Shown here: one piece after another, positions 20,415 to 30,200 of the stretch | How positions within the stretch are numbered: the first letter of the stretch is position 1 | Layout: each line of letters begins with the position of its first letter | Assembly (NCBI RefSeq): GCF_002086675.1 | Contig: NZ_MVIF01000005.1 | Coordinates: 1 to 64,000 of the forward strand | Length of the DNA: 64,000 bases | Reading direction: 5' to 3' | Source of the DNA: Mycobacterium persicum | GTDB lineage: Bacteria; Actinomycetota; Actinomycetes; Mycobacteriales; Mycobacteriaceae | Translations under genes and position numbers: made by a program | Notes under the pieces: generated by a model | The model's input: the letters and a program-made list of their open reading frames with translations, nothing else | Database searches by the model: none | Told to the model about the DNA's origin: nothing

Positions 20415-21143
<729 letters not shown>

Positions 21144-21196
21144 CTACTGTGTAGCGGCTACAGCTGCCATAACGGACAACAAGGGGGTGTGGGCGG

Positions 21197-22204
21197 ATGG
21201 CCGGCACGGGAACCGTTGCGGTGATGGGGGCCGGCGCGTGGGGCACCGCGCTGGCCAAGGTGCTGGCCGACGCCGGTGGTGAGGTCATCCTGTGGGCTCG
21301 ACGAGCCGACGTCGCCGAGCAGATCAACAGCACCCGGTACAACCCTGACTATCTGCCCGGCACGTCGCTGCCGCCCGGCATCCGCGCCACCCCCGACGCC
21401 GAGGAGGCACTCAGCGGCGCAGCCACGGTCCTGCTGGGCGTTCCGGCGCAGACGCTGCGCGACAACCTGGAGCGGTGGGCCGGCTTGTTGCCCGTGGACG
21501 CGACCCTGGTCAGTCTGGCCAAGGGCATCGAACTCGGCACCCTGATGCGGATGAGCCAGGTGATCACCTCGGTGACCGGAGTAGACCCGGCACACGTCGC
21601 GGTGATCTCCGGGCCCAACCTGGCCAGCGAGATCGCCGAGTGTCAGCCGGCGGCCACCGTCGTCGCGTGCAGCGACTCCGGCCGGGCGGTCGCTCTGCAG
21701 CGTGCGCTGAACAGTGGCTACTTTCGTCCGTACACCAACAGCGATGTCATCGGCACCGAGATCGGTGGCGCCTGCAAGAACGTCATCGCGCTGGCGTGCG
21801 GGATGGCCGTCGGCGTCGGGTTGGGCGAAAACACCGCGGCGGCCATCATCACCCGCGGGCTGGCCGAAATCATGCGGCTCGGCATCGCGCTGGGCGCCAA
21901 AGGCGCGACACTGGCCGGGCTGGCCGGGGTGGGGGACCTGGTGGCCACCTGCACCTCACCGCATTCCCGCAATCGGTCCTTCGGCGAGCGACTGGGCCGG
22001 GGCGAGACCATGGAATCGGCGTTGCAGCACCGCGACGGCCATGTCGTCGAGGGGGTCACCTCGTGTGAGGCGGTGCTGGCGCTTGCGTCCAGCTACGACG
22101 TCGAGATGCCGCTGACCGACGCCGTGCACCAGGTGTGCCATAAGGGACTGTCGGTGAACGAGGCGATAGCGCTGTTGTTGGGGCGCAGCACCAAACCCGA
22201 GTAA
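21197..22204 (+). CDS. gpsA: Glycerol-3-phosphate dehydrogenase (NAD(P)+)
   Basis: Reduces dihydroxyacetone phosphate to sn-glycerol 3-phosphate for phospholipids. The 335-residue protein has the nucleotide motif [16 protein letters not shown] near residue 10. Also seen are the substrate-binding [16 protein letters not shown], the catalytic Lys in [16 protein letters not shown], and [18 protein letters not shown] in the C-terminal helical domain. ATG at 21197 after a G-rich ribosome site. ddl follows 149 bp downstream, as I recall in M. tuberculosis. Confidence 0.96.
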   Translation: MAGTGTVAVMGAGAWGTALAKVLADAGGEVILWARRADVAEQINSTRYNPDYLPGTSLPPGIRATPDAEEALSGAATVLLGVPAQTLRDNLERWAGLLPVDATLVSLAKGIELGTLMRMSQVITSVTGVDPAHVAVISGPNLASEIAECQPAATVVACSDSGRAVALQRALNSGYFRPYTNSDVIGTEIGGACKNVIALACGMAVGVGLGENTAAAIITRGLAEIMRLGIALGAKGATLAGLAGVGDLVATCTSPHSRNRSFGERLGRGETMESALQHRDGHVVEGVTSCEAVLALASSYDVEMPLTDAVHQVCHKGLSVNEAIALLLGRSTKPE

Positions 22205-22353
22205 GCAGGCTGCCACATGTCGTCGAGCCGGTAATTACGCAGGCCATTACTCGAACTTCCGCTGCGGACTTACAGGCTCGGCGTATCGTCATCGAGCACG
22301 CGGAGGGCGGGAGCCGGCAGTCCTAGCGTCGCACCCGGTAGCCTCTGAAGGTT

Positions 22354-23466
22354 GTGAGTGCCAGCGACCGGCGTGCCCGGGTTGCCGTCGTGTTCGGCGG
22401 CCGCAGCAACGAGCACGCCATCTCCTGCGTGTCGGCGGGCAGCATCCTGCGCAACCTCGACCCGCAGCGGTTCGAGGTGATCGCGATCGGTATCACGCCG
22501 CAAGGCTCGTGGGTGCTCACCGACGGCAACCCCGACGCCCTGGCCATCACCAACCGGCAACTGCCCGCGGTCAACTCCCAATCGGGCACATTGCTGGCGT
22601 TGCCGGCCGACCCGCAGTGGGGCGGCCGACTGGTGTCATTGCCCCCGGGCGCCGGTGAGGTGTTGGCCTCCGTCGACGTGGTGTTCCCGGTGCTGCACGG
22701 TCCCTACGGGGAGGATGGCACCATCCAGGGACTGCTCGAGCTTGCCGGCGTGCCCTACGTCGGGGCCGGGGTGCTGGCCAGTGCAGCCGGCATGGACAAG
22801 GAATTCACCAAGAAGCTGCTGGCCGCTGACGGGCTTCCGGTCGGGCCGCACGCGGTGCTGCGTCCGTCGCGGCCGGCATTGAGTCTCGACGAATGCGAGC
22901 GGCTGGGGCTGCCGGCGTACGTCAAACCCGCGCGCGGCGGCTCATCGATCGGGGTCAGCCGGGTGTCGAGCTGGGATGAGCTGCCCGCCGCGGTCGCCGA
23001 GGCGCGCCGTCACGATCCGAAGGTGATCGTCGAGGCCGCCGTCAACGGCCGTGAGCTGGAATGCGGTGTGCTCGAGTTCCCGGACGGCACGGTGCGGGCC
23101 AGCACTCTGGGGGAGATCCGGGTGGCCGGGGTGCGCGGACGCGAGGACGCCTTTTATGACTTCGCGACCAAGTATCTCGACGACGCCGCCGAGCTGGATG
23201 TGCCCGCCAAGGTCGACGACGACGTCGCCGATGCGGTGCGCGACCTGGCGATCCGAGCGTTTCACGCCATCGACTGCCAGGGCCTGGCCCGGGTGGACTT
23301 CTTCCTCACCGAGGAGGGCCCGGTGATCAACGAGATCAACACCATGCCGGGTTTCACCACAATCTCGATGTACCCCCGGATGTGGGCGGCCAGCGGCGTC
23401 GACTATCCCACGCTGCTGGCAACCATGGTGGAGACGGCGCTGGCCCGGGGAGTGGGCCTGCGTTAA
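22354..23466 (+). CDS. ddl: D-alanine--D-alanine ligase
   Basis: ATP-grasp ligase making D-Ala-D-Ala for peptidoglycan; target of D-cycloserine in the family. The 370-residue protein starts with [35 protein letters not shown] and [17 protein letters not shown] carry substrate and ATP contacts, and [19 protein letters not shown] contains the C-terminal metal ligands. GTG start at 22354. Its TAA stop overlaps the TAA of the convergent DUF3515 gene by two bases. Confidence 0.97.
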   Translation: MSASDRRARVAVVFGGRSNEHAISCVSAGSILRNLDPQRFEVIAIGITPQGSWVLTDGNPDALAITNRQLPAVNSQSGTLLALPADPQWGGRLVSLPPGAGEVLASVDVVFPVLHGPYGEDGTIQGLLELAGVPYVGAGVLASAAGMDKEFTKKLLAADGLPVGPHAVLRPSRPALSLDECERLGLPAYVKPARGGSSIGVSRVSSWDELPAAVAEARRHDPKVIVEAAVNGRELECGVLEFPDGTVRASTLGEIRVAGVRGREDAFYDFATKYLDDAAELDVPAKVDDDVADAVRDLAIRAFHAIDCQGLARVDFFLTEEGPVINEINTMPGFTTISMYPRMWAASGVDYPTLLATMVETALARGVGLR

Positions 23467-24080
23467 CCGGTTGCCGCCGGGTCGATCGGCACCGCCGCGA
23501 TGGTGCGGTCGATGACCTCGGACAGCTCCTGGATCGGGGTCGGCCCCGACCCTGCCGGCAGCGTCAGCGCGACGTATACCGGACGGTCGACGGTGTACCA
23601 GGTGGACCGGCCGTCGGATGAGGTGTCGTCGGTCGCCCGGAACCACTGCACCCGGTCGACGATCTGGATCGGCGCGCCCACGACGAAGTCGGCGGGGCGA
23701 TCGAGGCCGCACCGCATGATGACCGGCTCGCGGGAGGGCCCGGAGCTCCAGGCGCTCGCGCCTTCCGGGGCCGGTTGCGCAATCGTCACTCGCTGATAGT
23801 CACCCAGGTGCTGAGGCAGCGCTGCCGTCAGCGCATGGCAGGCCGGACTGCCGGCGTGGGGGGCCGGCACGGCCGCAACGGTGACGGGTTGTTGGCGGGG
23901 GTGGCGAGTCGCCGCGATCACCAGGATCACCCCGACCGCCGCCACGGCCAGTACCACAGCCGCAATGATCAGGATGCGTGGCGGACCGTCTGCGTCGGCG
24001 CCGGGGTTGGGAAGGGCGTCGCCCGTCACCTCGCCGGCCACCTCCGACTCACCTTGACCGCCCGGCTGTCGCAGGGCCAC
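23463..24080 (-). CDS. Single-pass membrane protein, DUF3515 (Rv2980-like)
   Basis: A 205-residue protein with one hydrophobic segment near residues 36-57 ([20 protein letters not shown]) after a short acidic cytoplasmic N-terminus. The rest would be extracytoplasmic and contains two cysteines (SPACHAL and [10 protein letters not shown]) that could form a disulfide. The pattern is that of actinobacterial DUF3515; function unknown. GTG start at 24080. It is convergent with ddl and divergent from thiL, so the position beside a peptidoglycan gene is suggestive but not proof of an envelope role. Confidence 0.82.
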   Translation of the reverse strand: MALRQPGGQGESEVAGEVTGDALPNPGADADGPPRILIIAAVVLAVAAVGVILVIAATRHPRQQPVTVAAVPAPHAGSPACHALTAALPQHLGDYQRVTIAQPAPEGASAWSSGPSREPVIMRCGLDRPADFVVGAPIQIVDRVQWFRATDDTSSDGRSTWYTVDRPVYVALTLPAGSGPTPIQELSEVIDRTIAAVPIDPAATG

Positions 24081-24180
24081 CGACGTCCCGCCCGGATGTT
24101 CGGGTCGCCCGAGCTCATAGACTAACGCGGTCCACCCGGGCGGGCAGAGGACCCGGGTGAGACGTCCCGCAGGAGGTGGC

Positions 24181-25158
24181 GTGCGCGAGGACTTATCGGG
24201 GGAAGCGTCGGAGCAGTCTCCGACGCTGCAACAGCTCGGGGAGTTCGCCGTGATCGACCGGTTGGTGGCCGGTCGCCGTCAGCCTGCCGTCGTCGAGCTC
24301 GGGCCCGGCGACGACGCCGCCGTGGTCGCCGCCCGCGACGGCCGCGTCGTGATGTCGACCGACATGCTGGTGCAGGACCGGCATTTTCGGCTGGACTGGT
24401 CGACACCCCACGACGTAGGCCGCAAGGCGATAGCCCAGAACGCTGCCGACATCGCGGCCATGGGCGCGCGCTGCACCGCGTTCGTGGTGAGCTTCGGGGC
24501 GCCCACCGACACACCCGCGGCCCAGGTGAGCGCCCTGGTCGACGGGATGTGGGACGAGGCGGACCGAATCGGAGCCGGCATCGTCGGAGGCGATCTGGTT
24601 CGCTGCCCGCAGTGGGTGGTGTCGGTGACGGTGCTGGGCGACCTCGAGGGACGCGCACCGGTGCGGCGCCGCGGCGCCACACCCGGCTCGGTCGTCGCGG
24701 TGGCCGGCGACTTGGGCCGCTCGGCCGCCGGATATCAATTGTGGCACAACGGGATTGACGGATTAGACGAGCTGCGGCGGCGTCATCTGGTGCCGCAGCC
24801 GCCGTATCGGCAGGGCGTGGCGGCCGCCGTCGCGGGGGCTCAGGCCATGATCGACATCTCCGACGGCCTGGTCGCCGATCTGCGCCATGTCGCGCAGGCG
24901 TCGGAGGTCGGTATCGACGTGTCGACCGCGGCCCTGGCTGCCGACCACGCCGCGTTGACCGCGGCCGCCGACGCCGTGAGCGCCGATCCGTGGCACTGGG
25001 TGCTCGGTGGCGGCGAAGACCACGCCCTGGCGGCGTGTTTCGCCGGCGCGGTGCCGGCCGGCTGGCGCGTCATCGGGCAGGTGGTCGACGGTCCGCCCCG
25101 GGTGCTGGTCGACGGCAACGACTGGGGCGGATATGCGGGTTGGCAGTCGTTCGATTGA
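24181..25158 (+). CDS. thiL: Thiamine-monophosphate kinase
   Basis: Phosphorylates thiamine monophosphate to the active pyrophosphate. The 325-residue PurM-like kinase has GPGDDAAVV near the N-terminus, STDMLVQDRHFRLDW, KAIAQNAADIAAMGA, IVGGDLVRC and MIDISDGLVADLRHVAQ. The C-terminus is GYAGWQSFD. I chose the GTG at 24181 because AGGAGG sits four bases upstream of it; the frame is open to 24157. DUF1330 and ung genes follow closely (25 bp, then overlapping), likely one transcript. Confidence 0.95.
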   Translation: MREDLSGEASEQSPTLQQLGEFAVIDRLVAGRRQPAVVELGPGDDAAVVAARDGRVVMSTDMLVQDRHFRLDWSTPHDVGRKAIAQNAADIAAMGARCTAFVVSFGAPTDTPAAQVSALVDGMWDEADRIGAGIVGGDLVRCPQWVVSVTVLGDLEGRAPVRRRGATPGSVVAVAGDLGRSAAGYQLWHNGIDGLDELRRRHLVPQPPYRQGVAAAVAGAQAMIDISDGLVADLRHVAQASEVGIDVSTAALAADHAALTAAADAVSADPWHWVLGGGEDHALAACFAGAVPAGWRVIGQVVDGPPRVLVDGNDWGGYAGWQSFD

Positions 25159-25183
25159 GTTCGCCATTGAGTAGGGTGACGCG

Positions 25184-25474
25184 GTGACCGTCTACGCGAT
25201 CGCCCAGTTGAGATTCACCGATCGGGCAGCATATGACCGGTACCAGACCAGGTTCATGGAAGTGTTTCGTCGTCATCCGGGAACGTTGCTGGCTGCCGAC
25301 GATTCACCCCAGGTGATCGAGGGGCGGTGGGACCATCAGAAAGTGGTGCTGATGTCGTTTCCCGATGAGGCCGCATTCCATGGCTGGGCACAATCGCCTG
25401 AGTACCAAGAGATTTCGCAAGATCGTTGGGCGGGCGCCGATACGGTGGTGCTGCTGGCGCAAGGCCTGCAGTGA
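25184..25474 (+). CDS. DUF1330 family small protein
   Basis: A 96-residue ferredoxin-like alpha/beta protein of the DUF1330 dimeric barrel group. The pattern is [18 protein letters not shown], then a strand pair [18 protein letters not shown], then the helix [16 protein letters not shown]. Function is unknown for this family. GTG start at 25184. Its TGA overlaps the GTG start of ung (GTGA), so the two are coupled. Confidence 0.85.
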   Translation: MTVYAIAQLRFTDRAAYDRYQTRFMEVFRRHPGTLLAADDSPQVIEGRWDHQKVVLMSFPDEAAFHGWAQSPEYQEISQDRWAGADTVVLLAQGLQ

Positions 25475-26154
25475 GCGCGCGTCCGCTGAGCGAACTCGTC
25501 GAGCAGGGCTGGGCCGCCGCATTGCACCCGGTGGCCGACCAGGTGGCCCGGATGGGGCAGTTTCTGCGCGCCGAGATCGCGGCCGGCCGCAAATACCTGC
25601 CGGCGGGGCCGAACGTATTGCGCGCCTTCACTTTTCCATTCGAACAGGTGCGGGTCCTGATCGTCGGGCAGGACCCCTATCCGACACCCGGACATGCGGT
25701 GGGACTGAGCTTTTCGGTGGCCCCCGAGGTGCGACCGCTACCGCGCAGCCTGGCCAATATCTTCGAGGAGTACGCAGCCGACCTGGGCTATCCGCAGCCC
25801 TCGTGCGGTGATCTGACGCCCTGGGCGCAGCGCGGCGTGATGTTGTTGAACCGAGTGCTGACCGTGCGCCCGAGTAATCCGGCCTCGCACCGGGGTAAGG
25901 GCTGGGAAGTGGTGACCGAGTGCGCGATTCAAGCGCTTGTCTCACGGTCGCAGCCGCTGGTGGCCATCCTGTGGGGACGCGACGCGTCGACGCTCAAACC
26001 GATGTTGGCCGCCGGCACATCTGTCGCCATCGAATCGCCGCATCCGTCTCCGTTGTCGGCGTCGCGGGGGTTCTTCGGCTCGCGGCCGTTCAGCCGTGCC
26101 AACGAGCTGCTTGCGGGGATGGGTGCCGACCCGATCGATTGGCGGCTGCCGTGA
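25471..26154 (+). CDS. ung: Uracil-DNA glycosylase
   Basis: Removes uracil from DNA in base-excision repair. It has 227 residues, the family length. The water-activating motif [17 protein letters not shown] lies near residue 65. The Leu-loop motif [19 protein letters not shown] near 190 contains the catalytic His. [19 protein letters not shown] is typical of the family. The GTG start overlaps the DUF1330 stop. A PPE gene on the opposite strand follows 40 bp downstream. Confidence 0.97.
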   Translation: MSARPLSELVEQGWAAALHPVADQVARMGQFLRAEIAAGRKYLPAGPNVLRAFTFPFEQVRVLIVGQDPYPTPGHAVGLSFSVAPEVRPLPRSLANIFEEYAADLGYPQPSCGDLTPWAQRGVMLLNRVLTVRPSNPASHRGKGWEVVTECAIQALVSRSQPLVAILWGRDASTLKPMLAAGTSVAIESPHPSPLSASRGFFGSRPFSRANELLAGMGADPIDWRLP

Positions 26155-26194
26155 CCGAGCTGCGGGCGCCGTGGTTGGGCCCTCTTTCTCTACG

Positions 26195-27544
26195 CTAAAC
26201 ACATCCCACATTGGTCAGGCCGACCAGGCTTGCATTCCAACAATTCGGCAACATCGGCAGCCGGGGGCCGCTCCCCGACTCGCTACTACCTAACGTGGCC
26301 AACCCGGCAGGGCGCGCGGCGTCTCCTGATGGCCCGCTGCCGGCAAACCCCAGAGCGCCCGCACCGTGATCCGAAGCCGCTACCGGCACCGGCGCCTGCG
26401 GGCAGCTGCCGGCCGTTGCGACCGACACCAACTGTGCTGGTGGCAACACTGCCGACGGCTCCACCGCGCCGACCGCTACCCCCGCCACAGGCGTGGCGAC
26501 CATACCCGCCGCAGCGCTCGCGCTAGGGCCGGCGGCAGCAGCCGAAACCGGCAGTGCCGTCGCCGCGGCTAACGGACCCAGCAGAGTGGGGAGAAGCCCA
26601 AGGTTCAGCCCCATGATCCATTGACTGATCCATCCGATCACCTGATTGCCGACTTCATAGCCGAAGACAAAAGGAAGAAATACAGTAGCGAAGGTTTCTA
26701 TTCCAGCAGTGAGCCATGCGAGTTCTAGGTAGCCAAGGGCTTCAGCCGCCAAATGGGTGTTGCCGATCAAGAGCAAGTATCCAATAAACAACAAGACAAT
26801 TGGTGTGTAGAAAGCCATCATGAGCGTGAAAATTGCAAGGGACGGAACGGCGAGAATCTCCGTGCCAACGAGTTTGATCAGGTCCCACAAAATCTGCCAT
26901 ATCGGAAAGGGCTGGTAGCCGACGGCGTGCGTAGCGCCGGCTACGATCTCGCCGGCCACACCGGCGCCGGGTTTGATGATGATTGGCGCCGGTGGGGTGT
27001 GCGGCATCGACGCCAGCGCGGCTGCGGCGGCTGCGTCATAGACGCTCATCGTGGTTGCGGCCTGAATCCACATCCGCGCATAGTCGGCTTCGTTGAGTGC
27101 TATCGGGATGGTGTTGATGCCAAAGAAATTCGTTGCCAGCAACACCGCGTGGGTGGCGTGGTTGGCGGCCAGCTCCGGCAGCGTTGGCATCGCTGCGACC
27201 GCGCTGACATAGGCGGCTGCCACCGCCTGATGCGCTGCCGACACCGCGGCGCTATCGCTACTGGCCTGAACCAGCCACGCCACATACGGCCCGTAGGCCC
27301 CCGCACAGATCTCCGCGGTGGGGCCCTGCCACGCCCCGGTCCGCAGCGCGCCCAACACCGCGGTGAGTTCTTCAGCCACCGACGCATAGTCGACGCCCAA
27401 CGACGCCCATTCCGCGGCGGCCGTCAGCAACGGGGCTGCTCCCGGGCCGGTGCTCAGCAAGGCCGAATGCACCTCCGGCGGCGAAGCCAGCCACAGCGGT
27501 GCACCCGCAACGGCGGCCAAAGTTTCATCCACGCACAGCGTCAC
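26195..27544 (-). CDS. PPE family protein, PPW subfamily
   Basis: A 449-residue PPE protein, a type VII (ESX) secretion substrate class. Near the N-terminus is [18 protein letters not shown] with the PPE motif, then the WxG signature in [13 protein letters not shown] near residue 80. A hydrophobic central region around residues 230-270 ([19 protein letters not shown]) is more membrane-like than usual. The end has GFAGSG and PMLPNCW, the GFxG and PxxPxxW pattern of the PPW subfamily. I use the GTG at 27544 with GAAGAGG upstream; a GTG at 27562 is also possible. No PE partner lies beside it. It interrupts the ung-rpmB neighbourhood, so it was probably acquired there. Confidence 0.9.
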   Translation of the reverse strand: MTLCVDETLAAVAGAPLWLASPPEVHSALLSTGPGAAPLLTAAAEWASLGVDYASVAEELTAVLGALRTGAWQGPTAEICAGAYGPYVAWLVQASSDSAAVSAAHQAVAAAYVSAVAAMPTLPELAANHATHAVLLATNFFGINTIPIALNEADYARMWIQAATTMSVYDAAAAAALASMPHTPPAPIIIKPGAGVAGEIVAGATHAVGYQPFPIWQILWDLIKLVGTEILAVPSLAIFTLMMAFYTPIVLLFIGYLLLIGNTHLAAEALGYLELAWLTAGIETFATVFLPFVFGYEVGNQVIGWISQWIMGLNLGLLPTLLGPLAAATALPVSAAAAGPSASAAAGMVATPVAGVAVGAVEPSAVLPPAQLVSVATAGSCPQAPVPVAASDHGAGALGFAGSGPSGDAARPAGLATLGSSESGSGPRLPMLPNCWNASLVGLTNVGCV

Positions 27545-27562
27545 CGCCGAACCTCTTCCCAC

Positions 27563-28042
27563 AACATTTCTGGACCTCTACTTGCGACGGGCATTCAGTG
27601 GGCCGATCACGCACGGGCACACCATGTTTGACCACCGCTCGGCTACCGGTGGACAGGCCTGGTGTTGTCTCGTGTACCGCCTCCCGGCGTTACTGAGATG
27701 TGATCGGCGACACGCCAAAAAGATGTCGGTGACAAAGGTTGTTGTCAAATAGCTATCCACTATCAATCAATGGGCAGAAGCGATTGACAGTGGGTTCATT
27801 TGATGCCGCTGGCTTTCGGCGCTGGCGCGACGTCAGTCCTTTAGTGGCGCAATTTCTTTGACGATGGGGCCGTCATCCGGCACAGGCGCCGGGCTTAGAG
27901 CGCACGCCAGACTGACGCGCGGAGGGTCACCCGTTAGCGCGGGCTCTTACCTGAAGGCTTCGGCAGCGGCGCAATTCATCGAGGCGCAATCCATCGCGCC
28001 GATCGGGACGGGCCGAAATGCAGCGGCACGCGCGGCACCCGG
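27563..28042. other. 480-bp non-coding gap between PPE and rpmB
   Basis: No convincing gene. This gap is somewhat AT-richer than its surroundings around 27720-27800. It should hold the PPE promoter (leftward) and the 3' region of rpmB. An inverted repeat TGACAA-N6-TTGTCA lies at 27730-27747. No insertion sequence ends were recognised. Confidence 0.6.
27730..27747. promoter_or_regulatory. Inverted repeat upstream of the PPE gene
   Basis: TGACAA-N6-TTGTCA is a perfect two-fold repeat with six-base arms, about 185 bp upstream of the PPE start. It could be a repressor or activator site. No regulator is identified. Confidence 0.35.
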
Positions 28043-28058
28043 TCAGCCGCGGCTGACC
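28041..28058 (-). terminator. Perfect 18-bp palindrome over the rpmB stop codon
   Basis: GGTCAGCC-GC-GGCTGACC includes the last codons and the TGA of rpmB. It could form a short hairpin at the transcript end or affect termination, but the near-zero loop makes the role uncertain. Confidence 0.4.
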
Positions 28059-28237
28059 TTGCCCGCCTTGATGCAGGACGTGCAGGCGTTGATGCGCTTC
28101 TTGTTGCCCCCGGGACGGCTCACCGCCCGCACGGTCTGAACGTTGGGGTCCCACCGACGGCTGGTGCGGCGGTGGGAGTGTGACACCGACTTGCCGAAGC
28201 CGGGGCCTTTCCCGCAGATATCGCACACAGCGGCCAT
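28043..28237 (-). CDS. rpmB: 50S ribosomal protein L28, zinc-binding form
   Basis: A 64-residue ribosomal protein starting [20 protein letters not shown]. Four cysteines, C5-x2-C8 and C52-x2-C55, make it the zinc-ribbon (C+) type; mycobacteria also have a cysteine-free paralog induced in zinc starvation, which is not in this window. The ATG at 28237 is preceded by the purine-rich GAGGAG-like stretch. It diverges from the FakA-like gene across a 275-bp gap. Confidence 0.95.
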   Translation of the reverse strand: MAAVCDICGKGPGFGKSVSHSHRRTSRRWDPNVQTVRAVSRPGGNKKRINACTSCIKAGKVSRG

Positions 28238-28512
28238 TGTTCAAACTCCTCAAGTCGGTTGCTGGGGGTCCGGCGACCCGGGCGGAACGGCCCGGCTGGC
28301 CCAGGCCGTCCCAGGATAGCCGGGGTCGTCGGCGAGCACCAAAACGCCATCCGCCGCGACCAGTACTGTCACCCCCGCTGGCTAGGCTCAATGCAGCTTT
28401 GTCGTCCCGGCTCGATGGCCTGTCCAGAACAGCAGCCGACGCACACTGTCCACAGTGTCGCCGGGCTACGCTGGCGCCCACCGGGAGCTGGCGCAGAGGA
28501 GGTGGGGTCACG

Positions 28513-30198
28513 GTGGACACGCCAGGTCGCCCGCTGGACGCGTCGGCCCTGCGGGATTGGGCGCATACCGTCGTCAGCGACCTGATCACCCACATCGACG
28601 AAATCAACCGGCTGAACGTGTTCCCGGTCGCCGATTCCGACACCGGCGCGAACATGCTGTTCACCATGCGCGCGGCGCTCGCCGAGGCGGACGCGGTGGC
28701 CGGGGCCGACGACGGCCGCAATGCGGGTAACGTCGCCCGGCTCGCTGCCGCCCTGTCGTCCGGCGCGCTCAACGGGGCACGGGGGAACTCCGGGGTGATC
28801 GTGTCGCAGATTCTGCGCGGCATCGCCGACGTCACCGCGACCGCGGCAGCGGCCTCGGCCGGTGCCTTGTCGGCCGTCGACGCGGCCCAGCTGGCCGCCG
28901 CTTTGTGGCGCGGCGTCGAGCTGGTCGTCGCATCGATGGGCGGCGAGGAAGTCGCGGGAACCATAGTTTCGGTGCTGCGGGCCGCAGCCGCCGCGGTTGA
29001 GCAGTGCGCCGACGCCGGTGAGACCCTGGCGCAGGCCGTGACCGCCGCCGGTGATGCCGCCGTCGTCGCGCTGGAGAAGACGCCCGAGCAGCTCCACGTG
29101 CTCGCCGACGCGGGAGTGGTGGACGCCGGCGGCCGGGGCCTGGTGGTCATGCTGGACGCGTTGCGTGCGACGCTCACCGGGCACAAACCCGCCCGCTCGG
29201 TCTACGAGCCGGCGCCGCGAAAGCTGCTCGCCGAGACGCCCGCCGGACGGCCGGCACCACAGTTCGAGGTGATGTACCTGCTGACCGGCTGTGATGCGGC
29301 GGCGGCGGACATGCTGCGCGACCGGCTCGCGGAGCTGGGGGATTCGGTGGCGATCGCGGCCGCACCGTCGCAGAGCTATTCGGTGCACGTGCACACCGAC
29401 GACGCGGGCGCCGCTGTCGAAGCGGGAATTGCAGCGGGGCAATTGAGCCGGATCGTGATCTCGGCGCTGAGCTCCGGTGCCAACGGGCTGCCGGCGGGCA
29501 GCTGGACCCGGGAACGGGCCGTCCTGGCCGTCGTCGATGGCGACGGCGCCGCCGAGCTGTTCGCCGGAGAAGGGGCCTGCGTGCTGCGACCCGGCCCGGA
29601 TGGCTCGGCACCTGCGGCCGATATCAGCGCCCATCAGTTGGTGCGGGCGGTGGTGGACACCGGTGCCGCCCAGGTGATGGTGCTGCCCAACGGGTATGTC
29701 GCCGTCGAGGAGCTGGTGGCGGGTTGTACCGCAGCGCTGGGCTGGGGTGTCGACGTGGTGCCCGTCCCGACCGGGTCGATGGTTCAGGGGCTGGCTGCCC
29801 TGGCCGTGCACGACCCTGCAAGCCAGGCCGTCGACGACGGTTACACCATGGCCCGCGCCGCCGGTGCTGCCCGGCACGGCTCGGTGCGCACCGCCACCGA
29901 GCGGGCGTTGACCTGGGCCGGCACCTGTGAACCGGGCGACGGGCTGGGCATCGCCGGCGACGAGGTGCTGATCGTCGCCGGCGATATCGCCGCGGCGGCG
30001 ATCGGTCTGCTCGATCTGCTGCTGGCATCCGGGGGCGATCTGGTGACGGTGTTGTTGGGCGCAAAGCTCGACGACGAGGAAGCCGGCGCGCTGCGTGAGC
30101 TGTTGGAAAAGCACATGCACGACCGTCATCCGGGCACCGAGCTGGTGACCTATCGCACCGGGCATCGAGGCGACGTGCTGCTGATCGGGGGCGAGTAG
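28513..30198 (+). CDS. DAK2/FakA-like fatty-acid kinase homolog
   Basis: A 561-residue protein of the YloV/FakA type. The N-terminal DhaL (DAK2) domain covers about residues 1-200. It has the ATP/Mg motif NVFPVADSDTGANM (Asn35, Asp41, Asp43), NGARGNSGVIVSQILRG and the later GVVDAGGRGLVVML. The remaining part resembles the linker and C-terminal domains of FakA, which phosphorylates fatty acids held by FakB. The motif reads ADSD where the family usually has PDGD, so kinase activity needs testing. GTG start at 28513 with AGAGGAGG upstream. As I recall, the M. tuberculosis counterpart is split into Rv2975c and Rv2974c; here it is intact. recG starts 2 bp after its stop. Confidence 0.85.
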   Translation: MDTPGRPLDASALRDWAHTVVSDLITHIDEINRLNVFPVADSDTGANMLFTMRAALAEADAVAGADDGRNAGNVARLAAALSSGALNGARGNSGVIVSQILRGIADVTATAAAASAGALSAVDAAQLAAALWRGVELVVASMGGEEVAGTIVSVLRAAAAAVEQCADAGETLAQAVTAAGDAAVVALEKTPEQLHVLADAGVVDAGGRGLVVMLDALRATLTGHKPARSVYEPAPRKLLAETPAGRPAPQFEVMYLLTGCDAAAADMLRDRLAELGDSVAIAAAPSQSYSVHVHTDDAGAAVEAGIAAGQLSRIVISALSSGANGLPAGSWTRERAVLAVVDGDGAAELFAGEGACVLRPGPDGSAPAADISAHQLVRAVVDTGAAQVMVLPNGYVAVEELVAGCTAALGWGVDVVPVPTGSMVQGLAALAVHDPASQAVDDGYTMARAAGAARHGSVRTATERALTWAGTCEPGDGLGIAGDEVLIVAGDIAAAAIGLLDLLLASGGDLVTVLLGAKLDDEEAGALRELLEKHMHDRHPGTELVTYRTGHRGDVLLIGGE

Positions 30199-30200
30199 CC

